NCBI GenBank assembly: GCA_028583415.1
Contig: CM053270.1
Span: forward strand, 64,345,517-64,409,516
DNA: 64,000 nt
DNA from: Protea cynaroides
Taxonomy: Eukaryota > Streptophyta > Magnoliopsida > Proteales > Proteaceae
Direction: 5' to 3'
Below the pieces are notes generated by a model, which saw only the letters and a program-made list of their open reading frames with translations, had not been told where the DNA came from and ran no database searches. The translations under genes and the position numbers were made by a program. This document shows positions 35,530-47,284 of the stretch, piece by piece; position 1 is the first letter of the stretch, and every line of letters starts with the position of its first letter.

Positions 35530-37200
35530 GAATACCTTTTTGAGAATTTGACTAATCTATTTTTGTGTTCATAAGTCTTTAAAGACTTTTAAATAAATAG
35601 GGATTTGGTCAATTGCATCCAAAAGTGGGATGTTCAATTCTACCTGTTTGAAGACCTCTAAAATTTTATCAACTAAATTAGTCTTCTTTCGGTTTACCAA
35701 CCTATTAGGGAATAGGGTTAGTGGAGTAAAAACTCTATCCAAGATAGTCTCTTTGGGTCTTTCAGGTACATCAGACGAACCTAAAGAAAGAGGCTCAGTA
35801 GCTACCTCAGATTGGGGAACATCAATGGGGTTAGCTAGAGTTTGGACTATGGTGCATCATCCAGTTGGTACTCTCAGCCACTCCATAAAGCATGGACTAC
35901 ATTACATTATTTGGAGGGTCCTAATTGATTCTTTATGCCATTCATCTGAGGGTTTGACCTATTTGGTTATGGGTGATGGCATGGGTTAGTCTCTGGTTGG
36001 CTGGACAGAATATCCTTGTTCTTTTCACACATCAGGGTAACCAATTGGGTGAGTGTCCTCTCTATACTGGTATGCCCTGCCATAAAAGCTGCCACATTCT
36101 TCTCTAATTCACTGAGTTTGGCCGGCTCACCTATGTTAAAAAACCTAGGGGGTTGCTTAAAATTACCTTGGGAAAAAAAATTGGGCTAGGGGAGCATCTG
36201 GCTTGGTATGACCGGGTGGACCTTGATTCGAAAATTGGGGTAGGTCCACACGGTTCCCTTGGTTTCAGGAGAAATTTGGGTGATTTCTCCATCCTGGATT
36301 GTAAGTATTACTATACGGATTGTAAAGTACACTTACATTCGCGTTCTGAGAATTGTCCCCCGAAGGGCATTCCTCCACTGTGTGTCCAAGAGTTTGACAC
36401 CAGTTGCCCATTAAGATTTTCTTTTGGACAGGGTCTCTGGGAATTAAAGCTTCTATCCTTTTGATAAGGCTATCTAAGTGTGTCTCCTTAGCTACTATGC
36501 CATCAACAAAGTAACATTTACCTTTTTGGGTGCGGTTTGTCTCCTGCATAGACTCCCACTCTCTTGTTTTTTCGACTAGATCTACCAAAAAGTTCTAAGC
36601 GTCAGTAGCATCCTCATAGGAAGTGAATTCTTGAGGATACATAGACTCAAGCATCTATTTGGTAGGGAAGTCTATCCCCTCATAGATAATTTGGCAAAGC
36701 TACCATGTTTCAATACCATAGTGGAGACACTCATGGAGTAGGCCTTGGAACCTTTTCTTGAGTCACGAAAAAGACTCATTTGACTCTTGTTTGAACCACA
36801 TTATATCCCCTCGAAGTTTATTTGTCTTGTAAAGAAGAAAAAAATTTTTAAGGAATAACACAGTAAATTTGTCCCATGAAATAATGGAATTTGTGGGAAG
36901 ATCATAAAGCCATTTTTTGCCTTCATCCTTGAGTGAAAAAGTGATGCATCTCAATTTGACAGCATCATCACTTCAGTTGTTGCATCTTAATGAGGGCACA
37001 CACTTCCTCATACTCATGGAAGAATAAGTATGCATCCTCTGAAGATAACCCATGAAAATGGGGAAGCATGATAATGAATTGAGTTTTCAATTCATAGTTA
37101 TTGCCTGTGACAGTTGGCAATTGAATACATGAGAGTTGCGCTGCCCGAGTAGGCTAAAACTTATCCTTAAAGTATTATCTTTTGTTCAGCCATTGTAAAC
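35530..37200 (-). pseudogene. Gag region of the Athila-like element
   Basis: Blocks on the minus strand are FSLKDEGKKWLYDLPTNSI and WDKFTVLFLKNFF (36763-36954, the retrotransposon gag domain) and NWCQTLGHTVEECPS with YNPGWRNHPNFS (36265-36588, a CCHC-like zinc knuckle that has lost its ideal spacing, followed by the Athila NPGWRNHPN motif). Many stops lie between, so no functional Gag is possible. Confidence 0.85.
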
Positions 37201-37629
37201 GATGGGACTCTTACCAAACGGTTGATAAAATCACGAGTCCACACACTCATGCACAGAACCACTTTAACAAGTTCAAATTTTCTCTTTCTTTTTCCTTTAA
37301 ATTTGACGTAAAAAGCTAGATTTGTTCGAATAGGGGTCAATGCAAACCTCCTGACGATCAATGGCTTAAAGACTGGTCATATCTGCAATCACCTCAATGT
37401 CATTACCACCAAAGCTATTGGTCATTATTCCTCTTGATAATTTGATAGCCAACATCCCTTAACACCACATCATGATCAGGATTGGATTATCGATTGTACT
37501 ATTTCAACCTAATGGATCGGAGATGCAATAAAAGGCATGAAAACCAATGAAAACTTTTTGCATTTTTCATTTCTGTTTTTTTTTTTTTAATTACTTTAAA
37601 CTATTTAAAATAAGAAAAACAATGGCTTG
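37201..37629 (-). other. 5' leader of the Athila-like element
   Basis: AT-rich sequence between the gag remnant and the primer site. It is interrupted by the solo LTR at 37630, right after GCTTG. No open frame of note. Confidence 0.6.
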
Positions 37630-38117
37630 TGTGAGACCTACATGCAAATTTCGGGGACGAAATTTCTTTTAAAGGTGGTAGAGTTGTAAGAACAATGCTC
37701 TGAAAATCCGGTCTAACCCATGGTTCTATATGGTGACAGGTCTCCCAATCATAATCGGACCGGAAGGCGAAGTCGGCTGACGAACCACATGATTCAGGTA
37801 TGAGAAACAGGGTAAAACTGTAAACCAATCATACCGGTCTCAGTACTGGTCTCACCTGGTGCGATCGGTATGTGCAACTTTCGGCTGGAGACGGACTCCA
37901 GTGGGTCCCACACTCCGAATCGAAATTGAAAAGTTTCTAACTGTGGGAAACCTTCCTAGAACGGTCTCCCACTATTAATAGAGACCTTGACACTCCTTTG
38001 ATCCTTCCCAAAACCCTAGCCGTCTGGAAGAGATCTGAGAAGGAGCAAGGAGGGAGGAGACCGCTCAAGAAGAGGAATTCCGTGGAGGAGCACGCCGCCA
38101 ACCGACAAACACCGCCG

Positions 38118-39457
38118 GTAAGTGCTCAATCCTCTTAGTAATGATAGGATTTTGGATCGGAGCCGTGAAGCGGCGCAGCGATCCAAAATCCTAGGATTTT
38201 TAATAAAGCCTAGTTTTTCATTTAGATCTAATCTGGTGTGATATGGCGTTCTAGTCGAAACCTAGAAAGCCAATAGAGTATTTGGACCTTAGAGTGGGTT
38301 AGGAGAAACCCTAGAAACCAAGTCGATGACCGACAAGGAAGGGAGATACAAGATCGGGTTCTCGGATCCAAATCGTGGAACATACCGGTTGGACACAAGG
38401 TCCTGCAATATGGGCCTGCGGTATATACCGCAGGCACATACAGGTCTCGCACAAGGTGCAACCAGTATATACCACGACCGGTATGTATCGCAGATGCATA
38501 CCGATCTCACTATTGAGACCGGTACCGCGACCGGTATGTCTTCTGAGCCTTGTTTGCTTGGCCAAACATGATTCTGACCAGCTGTGACCTTAATAATGAA
38601 TTCTAACTTATGTATATGACTATTGTAGGACTTGTAGACAGCGTGAGTAGATCCTGTAAAATTGTACGGAATTCTTATCACCTGTCAGGTAAGGGACAAG
38701 ACCCCAAACCCTAAATTTAATTAAATAACAGTAAACCGTTGTGATTAAATCTATGTTTAAATTGATTGTCTGATGTTTGTGCATTTCACATGCCAGTTGT
38801 TTAAATTATTATATTCTGTTCATGCATTTCATATGCTAGGTTGTTGGATGTTTAGGCATGTGAATGTTTTTAGTTGGTGCGTGGAATGTGAAGGGTAGTG
38901 GAGCCCTGGATATATCCACACACTAACACCTTTTTCGTATCGCCATCTACCTTAGTAGACTTGGTGTGAGTAGGGTATCAGGGGGAGGATGTGGGATTGT
39001 GGTTCATCCTGCCCCCCAGACTCGAGCCCTATCTCTATGTCGTAGGGAGTCGTGCTGGGGTAGGGCCATAGATACTGTATTGACATATATGACTGGTTAA
39101 AAATAGAACCCACTTGTAGGCCCTTGTCAATAGGGGTTTACGTATTGGTATGGTGTGGGGTATCAGGGGGAAGACATGGGATTGTGGTTCATCCTGCCCG
39201 CTAGACTCGAGCCCTATCTCTATACCGGAGTGAGTAATGTGGGGCAACAACAGTAGTGTGGTAGGTGTCTGACTGTTGGGTGTGCTCACACTCTCGTGCA
39301 TGGAGGTGCGATGGCCGTCAAACCTTACCATAGCACTTTGCAAGTTAAACCTGACCCAAATTGTAATGTTATTTCATGCATTTTGTATGTTATATTGGTC
39401 TTGTACTTACTGAGCTAAGTTGTGAGCTCACCCGAATATATATATTCTATTTTTCAG
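38118..39457 (+). other. Candidate LTR intron (GTAAGT to TTTTTCAG)
   Basis: The 5' splice site is CCGCCG|GTAAGT and the 3' splice site ATTTTTCAG|AT, 1340 bp apart. They sit where the inner solo LTR has its donor and acceptor. A conserved ctgagctaagttgtgagctc lies shortly before the acceptor and offers a branch-point-like ctaag. Confidence 0.5.
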
Positions 39458-39591
39458 ATCTAGATGCAGGGTATACTGTGGAGGACTTTATGACTGCCCC
39501 AGCTTATAGTACGGTTGCTGCCCTGGACACACAGCCAGTAGAGGACGAGCATGACGCATCATGCGAGTGCTCATTCTGTGTTTTCCTTTAG
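39458..39591 (+). pseudogene. Exon 2 of the LTR micro-gene in the 37.6-kb LTR
   Basis: It has exactly the same length (134 bp) as exon 2 of the inner solo LTR and is open to TAG. It encodes LDAGYTVEDFMTAPAY, then VEDEHDASCEC and the final CxCxxC. About a third of its residues differ from the inner copy, with no indel. The matching first exon region (38040-38117) keeps the donor but has no ATG in the joining frame, so this copy is probably not translated as the same protein. Confidence 0.6.
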
Positions 39592-39857
39592 TAATGGGAT
39601 ATTTTATTTTAATCCTTGTAATATTTATTATTTAAATTTTGTGGATGATGGAATAATCTGGATAATTATTTTAATTACAATATAGTACTCAGTTAATTCA
39701 GATACTATTTCCGCTGCTATATATTATTCATTGATTAGGTTAGACTGCTTGGAATGATTGGTTGACATGGTCTATTGAGATCCTAGTGTGAACCGTGGTT
39801 TGGAGACGGTTCACTCACACTTCTGGTTCAGCCATAATTGGGGTGTGACAGCTTGTC

Positions 39858-39875
39858 TCCCCAGCAACGGCGTCA
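39858..39875 (-). other. Primer-binding site (tRNA-Asp) of the Athila-like element
   Basis: The minus strand reads TGACGCCGTTGCTGGGGA, matching the complement of the plant tRNA-Asp 3' end (TGGCGCCGTTGCCGGGGA) at 16 of 18 positions. It lies 6 bp from the LTR end at 39882. Confidence 0.88.
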
Positions 39876-39881
39876 AAAATT

Positions 39882-41056
39882 TGATGGAAATTAATTAAAT
39901 ATGTAACCGCAAGTGCATGATATCGTGCAGTAACGGATCGATCTCAGAGAGGAATCGTTATTATCATAATTCAAATAAGGCAAAGCGTACTAAAGAGATT
40001 TGAATGAATTAACATCATAATCACTTCAAATAAAAACTAATCAAGAAACAAAAATAAAAATAATAAATTCCTAATGGCATGAAGATCTACGAAACCACTA
40101 TATTAACCATAGAGTAACACAGATCTCTTGCATGAAGAGAACGAAATTAAAAATAAAAGAATATAAGAAAAACTTATTTCGTTGGAAGATTTCTCTATCG
40201 TTGCTCGTCGTCTTGTTGTCACTCCAAAACGATGCACAAGCGATTACAAAGGGAGTCTTCTCCCCTAAATTAAATTAGTAATGAGATACAACCTATATTG
40301 ATCTACCCTATTACAGAATTCTAAATCTGAAATTAAAATCTGATAAAAAAAATTAAGCAAGAAGAACACAACTGGAAAAGAAGAAACTAAGACTCTCAAA
40401 CTCTCTCATAAGTTTTCAAAACTAAAAAAAAAACTTACAACAAAATTCTTAAATGATTTTTCTATTGTTGAGTATCACATATATATACAATTAAGTAAAT
40501 ATCACAATCAATCTTTACAATTGGATTACAAGGGATTTTGTGGAGATAAACAAGGTAATAGAATGTCAGCCTTATAGGTTCATTATATGTGGACGATTCT
40601 TGAGTAGAAAAAGATCTTGCAATAACTCATTATATCTTTGGCATTATTATCTCTTCTTGAAAACTTTCATAATCGATTACAATTTTTCATTCTTCCATAT
40701 CATGTCAATCTTGTAAATTTGATTATAAATAAGTAAGAAATATTTTCTCAAGAGAATAGAATCTCTCACATGAGATTGGGTTTTTTTTTACTTGGTCCAA
40801 GGCTGATCTTATATACAAAATTCATGACTTTCCTTATAAAATTCATCCCTATGCATGGCTACTGAGTTGACTGGATGAGTTACCTAGACAGGATCACCAA
40901 AAATACATAAAATGATTTTTTCAAGCTCAGATTTCTCTATTTTTCCAGCTACACCCTACAAACATAAAAACAACATTAAATACCTGAGAAGCATCATAAA
41001 AAAAAAAAAAAGAGCATACTTTATGCTTTAAATTCACACATAAAATGTATTCATCA
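39882..41056 (-). repeat. 5' LTR of the Athila-like element
   Basis: TGATGGAAATTAATT to GTATTCATCA on +, 1175 bp, the partner of 25731-26905. Its right end abuts the second AAATT target-site duplication. Confidence 0.93.
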
Positions 41057-41704
41057 AAATTCAAAAAGAGAAATTCCTTGGTGGATCAAAAAACTAATTT
41101 GTCACTTATAGTAGCTTAGTAATCAAATATACTAGCTATTTTAGAGCCCTTTTACTTTTGACTCCATACAATCATTCTCAAATAAGTAATATAGGCAAAC
41201 CGTGAAAATCTAGCATTTGCTATGGCTTTATGAATCACACAGGAGAAATTTTCCTTTTTCTTTTCTAGAGCCATTGAGAATGTGAATTCAACAATAGCAA
41301 AATATAGAGTAGCAGATTTACCAATTTTATTAAGTACTGAAAATCCTAAAAGTGGAAGGTAACTCCATCCTTAGTCATCAAATAGATGATCTATGATCTA
41401 CGACTCTCTCTATTGATTTGGAAGGTTAGATCAGCCATGCATCTGATTCAGGAACATCTCATTAATTATGTTGGAGCTCTTAATCTAGCAACATTAATAG
41501 ATGTGCTCACTATAAAGGGATCATCTAGGAAGCAGATATACACAGGACAATATCCAATCATGTGATTAGTAGTTGTATACTTATGTTTTATGGATCTAGT
41601 GTATTTGTTTATTCCTATTTGTTTATTCCCTTTTGGCATTGTAACCTGCTCTCTTGCATACATTTTATATAATTTATAATTTATCACAAAAAGAAAAAGG
41701 CAAT

Positions 41705-42753
41705 TGTCGAGAATAATCCATCATTATAAAATGTTGGGACCATAGATGTCTTTACATACTAGTTAGTAATGGTCTCTTCACCTAATAGCTTAAGCTTTTG
41801 GGTTAGATACTTCAACATGGTATCATAGCCGCCACTAGAGCTCTACGTTAATTAAACATCTATTTACGGTCACCCAAAAGAGAAACTACATATGTCATGT
41901 GTACTGCCACCCAAAAGAAAGGCAACACGTGAAGAATGTTGAGAATAAATGTCACATTGAAAAACTTTGGGACCTTAGATGCCTTCTGTTGTAAAATTAT
42001 GCCCTAAAATTCCATCTCAATTTTGAGATAAACATGAGATATAGAAATATAAATAATTGAAAAATGACTTACTCAAATACTCCATGGAAGTATCCATTAC
42101 TCACCAAAATATACATCGAGACTGGCCACCATGAATTTGAGGTGTCACATGTGGCAAACAAATAGTAAGGTTGAGTCGTAGTCAAGACTACTCTCCTTAA
42201 AATCGTAATCGCCTCCTATGGTGCAAACCGGGTTCTATGTGAATCAATTTCCAAGATAAAACAACTCTCAAAATTGAAAAGTGTTGCACTTACTTTCATG
42301 GTTTACTTAGAGATTTAGAAGGCTATGCTCAATAGGTAGAGACCAAAAATGAAAAATAATGGGATTGTCAAAACCAAGTTACATCATCATATTTATATGG
42401 GTTAAACCTTCTCTCTATATACAGGAGAAGAAGAGAGACCACTAATGGTTGTCTCTAAAGAGTGTGCCCAAATATCATGTCTCCACAAGCAGACATGTCT
42501 ATTGACTATTTAAACATGTCACCAATAGTCACACTTATTGGTCATTTAAGTGCCTATTAGAAAGAGACATACCCCTTTAACACTTCTTGTAAATGTGTCT
42601 ATTAGGAAGAGACACACCTTTTCCATACCATATAAAAACAATAAAATAATATTTTCAATCTAATAAATCCAAAACATTAAAATTACAACACCTTCATATA
42701 CTAGTTCGTCTCTCCATCTATTAGTTTAAGATTGTGGGTTGGATTTTTCAACA
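41705..42753 (+). mobile_element. TRIM-like element, second copy, interrupted
   Basis: Left LTR 41705-41816, iMet-type primer site tggtatcatagcc at 41818, right LTR from 41937 to 42753 split by the insertion at 41987-42690. It corresponds to 523-858. Confidence 0.7.
41987..42690. mobile_element. 704-bp solo LTR
   Basis: Begins TGTTGTAAAATTATG and ends AAAATTACAACA, and is flanked by the perfect 5-bp duplication CCTTC (41982-41986 and 42691-42695). The paralogous site at about 797-808 (gatgtcttcatatac) lacks it, so the empty site is visible in the same window. It is non-coding; the family (copia or gypsy) cannot be decided. Confidence 0.92.
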
Positions 42754-42922
42754 AAAATCACCCCAAAAATTCAATTTATTATATCTAAATACCATTGGTT
42801 GTAAAATAATTTTATTTTTCAGATTCTTCAATACTTGTCTACGTACAGTTTTGCTATTTCTTACTTTCTGGATTTTTAGACTAATTTCATTTATTATTAC
42901 AAAGATAACTAGGTCAAATTCA

Positions 42923-44180
42923 AATATTTAACTAGCGATTCTTGTCATCCAGTTCCATTTTCAAGTCAGCAACATTGTTGATTCAGAAATAATGGAAAGG
43001 ATATGGTGCCAAAACTTGAAGGGTGCCTTTGGGAGTTCGGTTGCAACAACAATTCTATTCGAAAAAAAGATTGCAGGTTGCAGTTGCTTTCTTATCGAAA
43101 GGCATTGGAACTTGAGCTACCCTCCTTCCAACTTTTGAGTAACTTGACATGGGCAATAGCATGTGGTTCTTTTTAATCTATAAAAACAGAGCATGAGTTT
43201 TGATTGATACGTTTATCAACTTCTTGATTTGTGCCCTTTAAGGTACACTGCGAGCTGGTGTTGGAAGATGGATGCATTGTATATGCCCATGAAGAAAAAC
43301 TTATTGTAAGGAATCCTATAGCCTTTAATTTATAAGGATTGTAGTGTCATCTTTTAGAAGGGGGAGGGGAGTCTCTCTTAATTTGATCCCTCCAGCTAAC
43401 CCATGACAATTACTGTTTAATGACTTCCTACTACACTTACAATCTCTTCTTTTTCTTGTATTTAGCCTATTTTATGTAGGTGTACAGATGCATCAATCTG
43501 TTGTCAAATGCATCAGTAGGTCTCTTCAACTTTCAACTGAGCTTCCTATGATTACATACACTGCGCCCCTTCACCCCCTCCTGACAAATTGAACAAAAAT
43601 GTGAATACTCAACCCTACCGGGTCTACAGAAATGAGACCCTTTGATTCATGGGTTGGTTGAGACTTGTGATTTCAGCCTGAACTGAATAGACAATGAATA
43701 AGTGGTGATGTTTAGGCTTAAACAGTGTGGGCTGTTCATTATTGCTGCCCTGGAGTCCTCCAGCTTTTACCTTTTACCAAAGAACCTACCAACAAAAACC
43801 CTAGTCATGTATTTAGCTGCTAGTAAAATTCTCCCCTGCGAATGCCTCACTTGTGGGAATGTCCCTTCTGGGATGGATTAGAACAAGGCTACGTCTGGTA
43901 TGCATTCTTGGATCTTATAATAAGAGCAAAAAAAATTTCTCGAACAATCCCTTTGCATCTTATCGCTTGAATCCCTTTATTGCAAAGAACCAGACCATCA
44001 ACATTATGTACAGTTGTGGGTACTGCAAACGTGCCTATGCATGGCATGTGAGCCCTCAATTACATGTGATTGCACTCATTTCTCTCCGGGAAAGATTCGA
44101 TCATCGCACGACAAATTGGGCTCCATTTATTTGTGGTCAGGTCTTTTTGAGGTGATTGGTCAGATTTGTGCATCATTCCC

Positions 44181-44236
<56 letters not shown>

Positions 44237-44547
44237 GAGTCACCACGTAAAATAAGGTTTCAGAACCCTGTTTGTCTGTTTCACCAGCAAAACGATAATT
44301 CATAACTCCATAAGGATATAGGCATTAGTCTTCGAAAGTTTGGATATGAGGTCAAATTACAAAAGTGGGTAGTGTGAGTACCCTCCTCTGCCCTGACAAA
44401 TCCATATTTTTACTGGACACAGATGATAAAGAATTCTTTCCTTTCCTATCAGTCTAACCACATGTTAATAGTTGCTAGTTTATACTACATGCTTGAATAT
44501 AATATAAACTTAATATTATTTCTACCCCATGCCGAGGAGATCAAGAT
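42923..44547. other. Intergenic, no gene seen
   Basis: Short frames at 43853-44250 have no recognisable content. Contains the (GA)n tract listed separately. Confidence 0.5.
44184..44231. repeat. (GA)n microsatellite
   Basis: About 24 uninterrupted GA dinucleotides. Confidence 0.95.
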
Positions 44548-44784
44548 ATAACGTATAGAGGTGTCAATTTTTTGTAACACTATGTCCCCTAGCCGGTTAA
44601 AACCAGACTGACTTGCACCGTTTACTAAATGTGTTAGGCTTAGGCTTAGACCAATTACTAATCAATAGTTCATGGTGTAAGGATGTAGCCCATTAGTTGC
44701 CTGACCGCACCGATCATTATGGACCGAATTAGAGACCGACTGGTTAAATGACCATTAAGCAAAATTCCTAAAGGCTCCCTAAAT

Positions 44785-46909
44785 TGTTAGGGATGGGAGC
44801 TCAAACCAGAAGAGCAAAACACACGAAGAAGAATTTGTCGTAGTTTAACATCCCATCATGGGTTGTCTACGTCTACACCAGAGAAAGAGAGATTTCTTTA
44901 TTCCCAAGAAAAGTCTACAGATCTCCACCTGACATGCTTATCTCTCTGTCAACTTTACCTAGGTTTTCTTACACATAGACAATATATAGGGAAACCTAAA
45001 AACCCTAATCCCAACACAATTATCGATTTACCCTCATACATGTAGTAGACCCAAACCTTAATACAAGTACAATCCTAGTAACCATATAGATCCCATAGAA
45101 TACAAGACACCAAACCCAACAAATCTGCGCTTGGCTTGGATTCTGTAAACCAGTTTGAAGAAGAATCCATTGATGTTGATTCTATAAACCTGTCTCTGCC
45201 AAACTGCTACACCCAAACCAGCATAGCCCATACCCTTTTCGGGCATCTCGCATAGCTCACAGTCGTACGATGTGAAGTGACTCCATCTCTCCCACTACTG
45301 TAGCATCACCGGAAAGATCACCGTCACCTACAGTCCTCCTGCAATACTAGTTGCACCTGGAACTAGAGCCTCTCACCTCTACACTTCCAATGCAAACCTA
45401 AAGATCCGACTCATTATCCCAACCCACCAGTCCTTCTTTACCCCACGGTGTAGCATCAACTGACCATGATGCGCACCTTGCCAGGATTCAAACGCACCGT
45501 TTGATCCAAGGAAAAACCTCCCTGATCTGACCAAATCCATGAACAGCTGCCATCACCCCATCAATCTAATCAGGGTCTCCCAATCGTCACTGACCATCCG
45601 CTCCAATTTCCACATGCGATAACAGATCCGACCCCCCTGCTCGACACGTTACACCAGGCCTTGTCCAACCTGACAATACCCCCTGCTGCATCCTTCAATC
45701 CGTCGAATCCTCGCTGCAACTATCGATAAAAATTTATCCAGGTTCACCACACCTACAACCATCACCATACTGAGAGCCTGTTAGATCCCAGACTATTACC
45801 AGCACTCCTTCCAACAACGGCAATAGCAATCCTCACTAACCAGAGACGTTGCTGCAGAAATAACCGTTACTCACAAAACTTCAATCGCGGTTGCCTAAAT
45901 GCCGCTCAACTTCAGAACCTCCAAAAAATCTAGTCCACCCTATAACCTACCGTGAACACAAATGGTTCCAATCTTTTTTTTATTTTTTTTCTCTTTTTTT
46001 TTTTTTTTTTTTAATGATAACACAAAAAGCAGATCAATGGTGGAATCAAATCGTCTCCTCCCTGTACTTTAGGGAGGAGGGAGACGCCCCCGTTGAATGG
46101 CCGACACGTGGCTCTCTGGAAAATCTGAGCCCCACATCTGAGCCGACATCTAGCTGACAAGCCGAGCCGATAGGGGATGTCGGCTCTGACGTGGGGCTCA
46201 ATTTTCTCGAGAGCCATGTGTCAGCCATTCGACGGGGGCGTCTCCCTCCTCCCTGAAGTACAGGGAGGAGACGATTCGGATCTCTTGGCCTTTTTCAATC
46301 AATGATGTTTTCTTCTTCTTTTTTCTCAATAACTACCTCACCGTGGATTGAGAAAACCCACATTTTCAAACTTTTTTTTTTCTTTTTAAATCCTTGCAAT
46401 CATTACCTCTTAAAAAAGATATGAGAAAAAAAAAAAAAACTCATCTCTTTCTTTTTTTTCTCTCTTACGGTTCAATCGGTTTTTCTTATTCTTCTTCTTC
46501 ATGCATTCGACGTTCCTCCTTCCTTCCCTCAGATCACTGATCGATCTGTCGAACCTTAGCTCTAAAAGTATTTGTTAGAGATGAAAGCTCAACTCAAAAG
46601 AGAAAAACACACGAAAAAAAATTATTGTGGTTCAACACCCCATCGTAGGATATCTACGTCTACACCAGAGAAAGAGAGATTTCTTTATTCCCAAAAAAAG
46701 TCTACAGATCTCTACCTGATAGGTTTATCTCCTCTGTCACTCTTACCTAGGTTTTCCCATACAGAGACAATATATAAGGAAACCTAGAAACTCTAATTCT
46801 CATACAATTATCGATTTACTCCCGTACATATAGTAGACCCAAACTCTAATACAAATACAATCCCAATAACCATGTGGATCCCACAAAATACAAGACACTA
46901 AACCCAACA
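44785..46909 (-). mobile_element. Non-coding LTR retroelement inside the hAT element
   Basis: The LTRs 44785-45121 and 46573-46909 are both 337 bp (TGTTAG... to ...CCCAACA) and clearly similar. The 5-bp duplication TAAAT flanks them (44780-44784 and 46910-46914). Next to the right LTR the minus strand reads tacttttagagctaagg, a degraded tRNA-iMet primer site, giving minus orientation. The 1.45-kb interior has no coding domain and contains a foldback element, so this is a LARD/TRIM-type passenger. Confidence 0.9.
46049..46276. mobile_element. Foldback element inside the LTR element
   Basis: Near-perfect inverted arms, aatcgtctcctccctgtac at the left and gtacagggaggagacgatt at the right, each followed inward by gggagacgcccccgt and the gccgacat core. 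The total is 228 bp. It is a third nesting level: foldback in LTR element in hAT element. Confidence 0.85.
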
Positions 46910-47284
46910 TAAATGAGTAAATGTCTCTTATTCCCCCTCTTCATTTAAGCTATGTTCTTTTAATTAAGAACTTAAAATAGGTTATTATGCTACAAATTTA
47001 GAATAAATAATGACTAAATACAACACGACATGTGGGTTGTGCTTTTTTCCATTGTGGACCAGTTGGCAAGATTGGGACGATTAACATAAGATCAAATAGC
47101 AAAACAGTTTATAGACAGATTAGTTTGCATCATTAAAGCTCATTAATAAACCAATTAAACCGACTGTACTGAATATAAATGTGTCCATGTCTCACAAATG
47201 AGGATCGATTAGTTAAACATATCTGTCACAGTGCAAGGTATTCAACTGATGGTGACTGATTACGCCGACCGATTGACACCCCTA

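Larger units (their letters stand above)
37630..39850 (+). mobile_element. Solo LTR with a 55-bp extension, nested by the Athila primer site
   Basis: A 5-bp direct repeat GCTTG flanks 37630-39850 (37625-37629 and 39851-39855); removing the insert and one repeat restores continuous Athila leader up to the tRNA-Asp primer site. The right end gggtgtgaca and overall layout match the solo LTRs at 20.4-25.1 kb, in the opposite orientation. The family's LTR start TGTAAGA is at 37685, but the inserted sequence begins 55 bp earlier with TGTGAGACC and includes aaatttcggggacgaaattt, typical of the last internal bases before a chromovirus 3' LTR. See the findings for an explanation. Confidence 0.8.
25731..41056 (-). 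mobile_element. Athila-lineage Ty3/gypsy retrotransposon, decayed and nested
   Basis: The two LTRs are each 1175 bp (25731-26905 and 39882-41056), and a perfect 5-bp duplication AAATT flanks the element (25726-25730 and 41057-41061). A tRNA-Asp primer site lies next to the right LTR and a purine tract next to the left, fixing the orientation as minus. Between are gag, protease, RT, RNase H and integrase remnants in the order of the Athila/Tat branch, with many stops and frameshifts. The LTRs differ at roughly one base in ten where I compared them, so the insertion is old. Two other elements sit inside it (27092 to about 30860 and 37630-39850). I saw no env-like frame. Confidence 0.93.
41160..42922. 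repeat. Right copy of the dispersed duplicated segment
   Basis: Direct-orientation relative of 1-1020, with the same TRIM-like element inside and a 704-bp LTR inserted into that. Non-coding. Confidence 0.85.
44556..47284. mobile_element. hAT element split by an LTR element
   Basis: The ends are TAGAGGTGTCAA and TTGACACCCCTA. The flanking 8-mers ATAACGTA (44548-44555) and ATAATGTA (47285-47292) match at 7 of 8 positions. Without the nested LTR element the hAT part is about 0.6 kb. It is a different family from the three at 1.4, 6.5 and 12.3 kb, although the TIR type is the same. No transposase. Confidence 0.85.
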
